A DNA stretch of 64,000 nt from Thermococcus thermotolerans (GTDB lineage Archaea > Methanobacteriota_B > Thermococci > Thermococcales > Thermococcaceae): the NCBI RefSeq assembly GCF_024707485.1, contig NZ_CP102602.1, positions 620,001-684,000 on the forward strand, given 5' to 3'. The notes under the pieces are model-generated. The model ran no database searches. It had not been told where the DNA came from and saw only the letters and a program-made list of their open reading frames with translations. Position 1 is the stretch's first letter, and every line of letters begins with the position of its first letter. Shown one piece after another: positions 63,056-64,000 of the stretch. The position numbers and the translations under genes are program-made.

Positions 63056-64000
63056 ATGGCGCTGAGCGACAGGCTGGAACTCGTTAACCCTTCTGAAATT
63101 AGGAAGCTCTTTGACCTCGCTCAGGGTGTTGAAGAGTTAATCTCACTGGGCATCGGTGAGCCTGACTTTGATACTCCCGAGCACATCAAGGAATACGCAA
63201 AAGAGGCCCTCGACAAGGGAATGACGCATTATGGCCCGAATGCTGGACTGATGATGCTCAGGGAAGCCTTGGCGTGGAAGCTCAAGGAGCAGAACGGCAT
63301 CGATGCTGACCCCAAGACTCAAATCATGGTAACCGTTGGCGCTAACCAGGCGTTTCTGATGGGGTTCGCGGCCTTTCTCCGGGAGGGAGAGGAAGTCCTG
63401 ATTCCAAGCCCGATGTTCGTCAGCTACGCCCCGGCGGTTATTCTCGCCGGAGGAAAGCCCGTTGAGGTGCCGACCTACGAGGAGAACGAATTCAGGCTGA
63501 GCGTTGACGACCTCGAAAAGCACGTTAGCGAAAAGACAAGGGCGCTCATCATAAACTCCCCCAACAACCCGACCGGTGCGGTTCTCACCAGGAAGGACCT
63601 CGAGGAGATAGCCGACTTTGCTGTGGAGCACGACCTCATAGTCTTCAGCGATGAAGTTTATGAGCACTTCGTTTATGATGGTGCCAGAAACTACAGCATA
63701 GCCTCCCTCGACGGAATGTTCGAGCGCACCCTCACAATCAACGGCTTTTCCAAGACCTTCGCCATGACCGGCTGGCGCCTCGGGTTTGTCGTAGCTCCGG
63801 AATGGATAATCGAGAGAATGACCCGCTTCCAGATGTACAACTCGACCTGTCCGGTTACCTTCGCACAGTATGCAGCTGCAAAAGCTCTGAAGGACGAGCG
63901 CAGCTGGAAGGCAGTCGAGGAGATGAGGAGGGAGTACGAACGCAGGAGGAACCTCGTTTGGAAGAGACTCAACGAGATGGGACTTCCGACGGTCAAGCCC
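63056..64000 (+). CDS. Aromatic aminotransferase, 3' end outside window
   Basis: A PLP-dependent fold-type I aminotransferase, 315 residues visible. It is very close to the P. horikoshii aromatic aminotransferase as I remember it (MALSDRLELV...SEIRKLFD start). SLGIGEPDFDTP, YGPNAGLMMLREA, NSPNNPTGAVLT, DEVYEHFVYD, and the PLP lysine in INGFSKTFAMTGWRLGF are visible. It transfers amino groups between aromatic amino acids and 2-oxoacids, feeding the ferredoxin oxidoreductases. Start at 63056 after GGTGAT; ATG 63050 is possible. Confidence 0.92.
   Translation, partial: MALSDRLELVNPSEIRKLFDLAQGVEELISLGIGEPDFDTPEHIKEYAKEALDKGMTHYGPNAGLMMLREALAWKLKEQNGIDADPKTQIMVTVGANQAFLMGFAAFLREGEEVLIPSPMFVSYAPAVILAGGKPVEVPTYEENEFRLSVDDLEKHVSEKTRALIINSPNNPTGAVLTRKDLEEIADFAVEHDLIVFSDEVYEHFVYDGARNYSIASLDGMFERTLTINGFSKTFAMTGWRLGFVVAPEWIIERMTRFQMYNSTCPVTFAQYAAAKALKDERSWKAVEEMRREYERRRNLVWKRLNEMGLPTVKP

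Overview
The window reads as one continuous stretch of a hyperthermophilic archaeal chromosome, most likely Thermococcus (order Thermococcales). The evidence is gene content: an archaeal purine tail (PurP/PurO), a ThiD-ThiN fusion, RaSEA for archaeosine, FtsY, archaeal-type ProS, MetRS with a fused C-terminal tRNA-binding domain, a prolyl oligopeptidase very close to the Pyrococcus enzyme, tandem 2-oxoacid:ferredoxin oxidoreductases, many VapBC pairs and a C/D box guide RNA. Genes are densely packed, often overlap by 1-4 bases, and have GGTGA-type ribosome binding sites and TTTAAA/TTATAA-type TATA boxes. No tRNA, rRNA, CRISPR array or intact insertion sequence was seen, and no gene-free stretch exceeds about 300 bases.

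Layout. 1-6.3 kb: two small unknown genes, a CxxC protein, an Lhr-type helicase, a KaiC-like ATPase and prolyl oligopeptidase. 6.3-9.6 kb: a complete bacterial-type riboflavin operon (ribD, riboflavin synthase, ribBA, ribH) behind a promoter with repeated GGAACAA elements. 9.6-18.9 kb: thiC-purC-purP-purO on the minus strand faces thi4-thiDN on the plus strand. The intergenic DNA of these two operons is present twice, as a 49-bp identical repeat, and between the copies sits a secreted-protein gene broken by one in-frame TAG. A GNAT/ABC-ATPase fusion follows. 18.9-26.9 kb: unknown proteins, two membrane enzymes, a long FKBP isomerase with a charged tail, an MFS carrier, CysS and a phosphoribosyltransferase. 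27-35 kb: a secreted HExxH metallopeptidase divergent from a zinc-binding-type lipoprotein-like protein, then a complete BMP-type nucleoside ABC importer. 35-39.4 kb: a C/D box sRNA gene, ftsY, surE, a vapBC pair and RaSEA. 39.5-44.9 kb: seven genes encoding two tandem 2-oxoacid:ferredoxin oxidoreductases. 45-49 kb: DUF192, vapBC, a 6-pyruvoyltetrahydropterin-synthase homologue and MetRS. 49-53.6 kb: a two-gene module (secreted coiled-coil protein plus membrane-anchored winged-helix regulator) present twice in tandem. 53.8-64 kb: two TSUP transporters around a small membrane protein, two more vapBC pairs, an M42 peptidase with a hydroxyacid dehydrogenase, ProS, a carbamoyltransferase and the start of an aromatic aminotransferase.

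Most notable. First, the 49-53.6 kb double module looks like an undescribed transmembrane one-component signalling system. Both copies carry nearly the same 16-base element (CGTTTCAGARCGTTCC) about 60 bases upstream of the first gene, which suggests self-regulation. Second, the duplicated thi control region flanks about 1.7 kb of inserted DNA, so each operon keeps a copy of its promoter. Third, an unlisted C/D box sRNA between 35.2 and 35.4 kb has both guides complementary to conserved 23S rRNA segments. Functions are inferred from sequence motifs and remembered family knowledge; no database search was possible.
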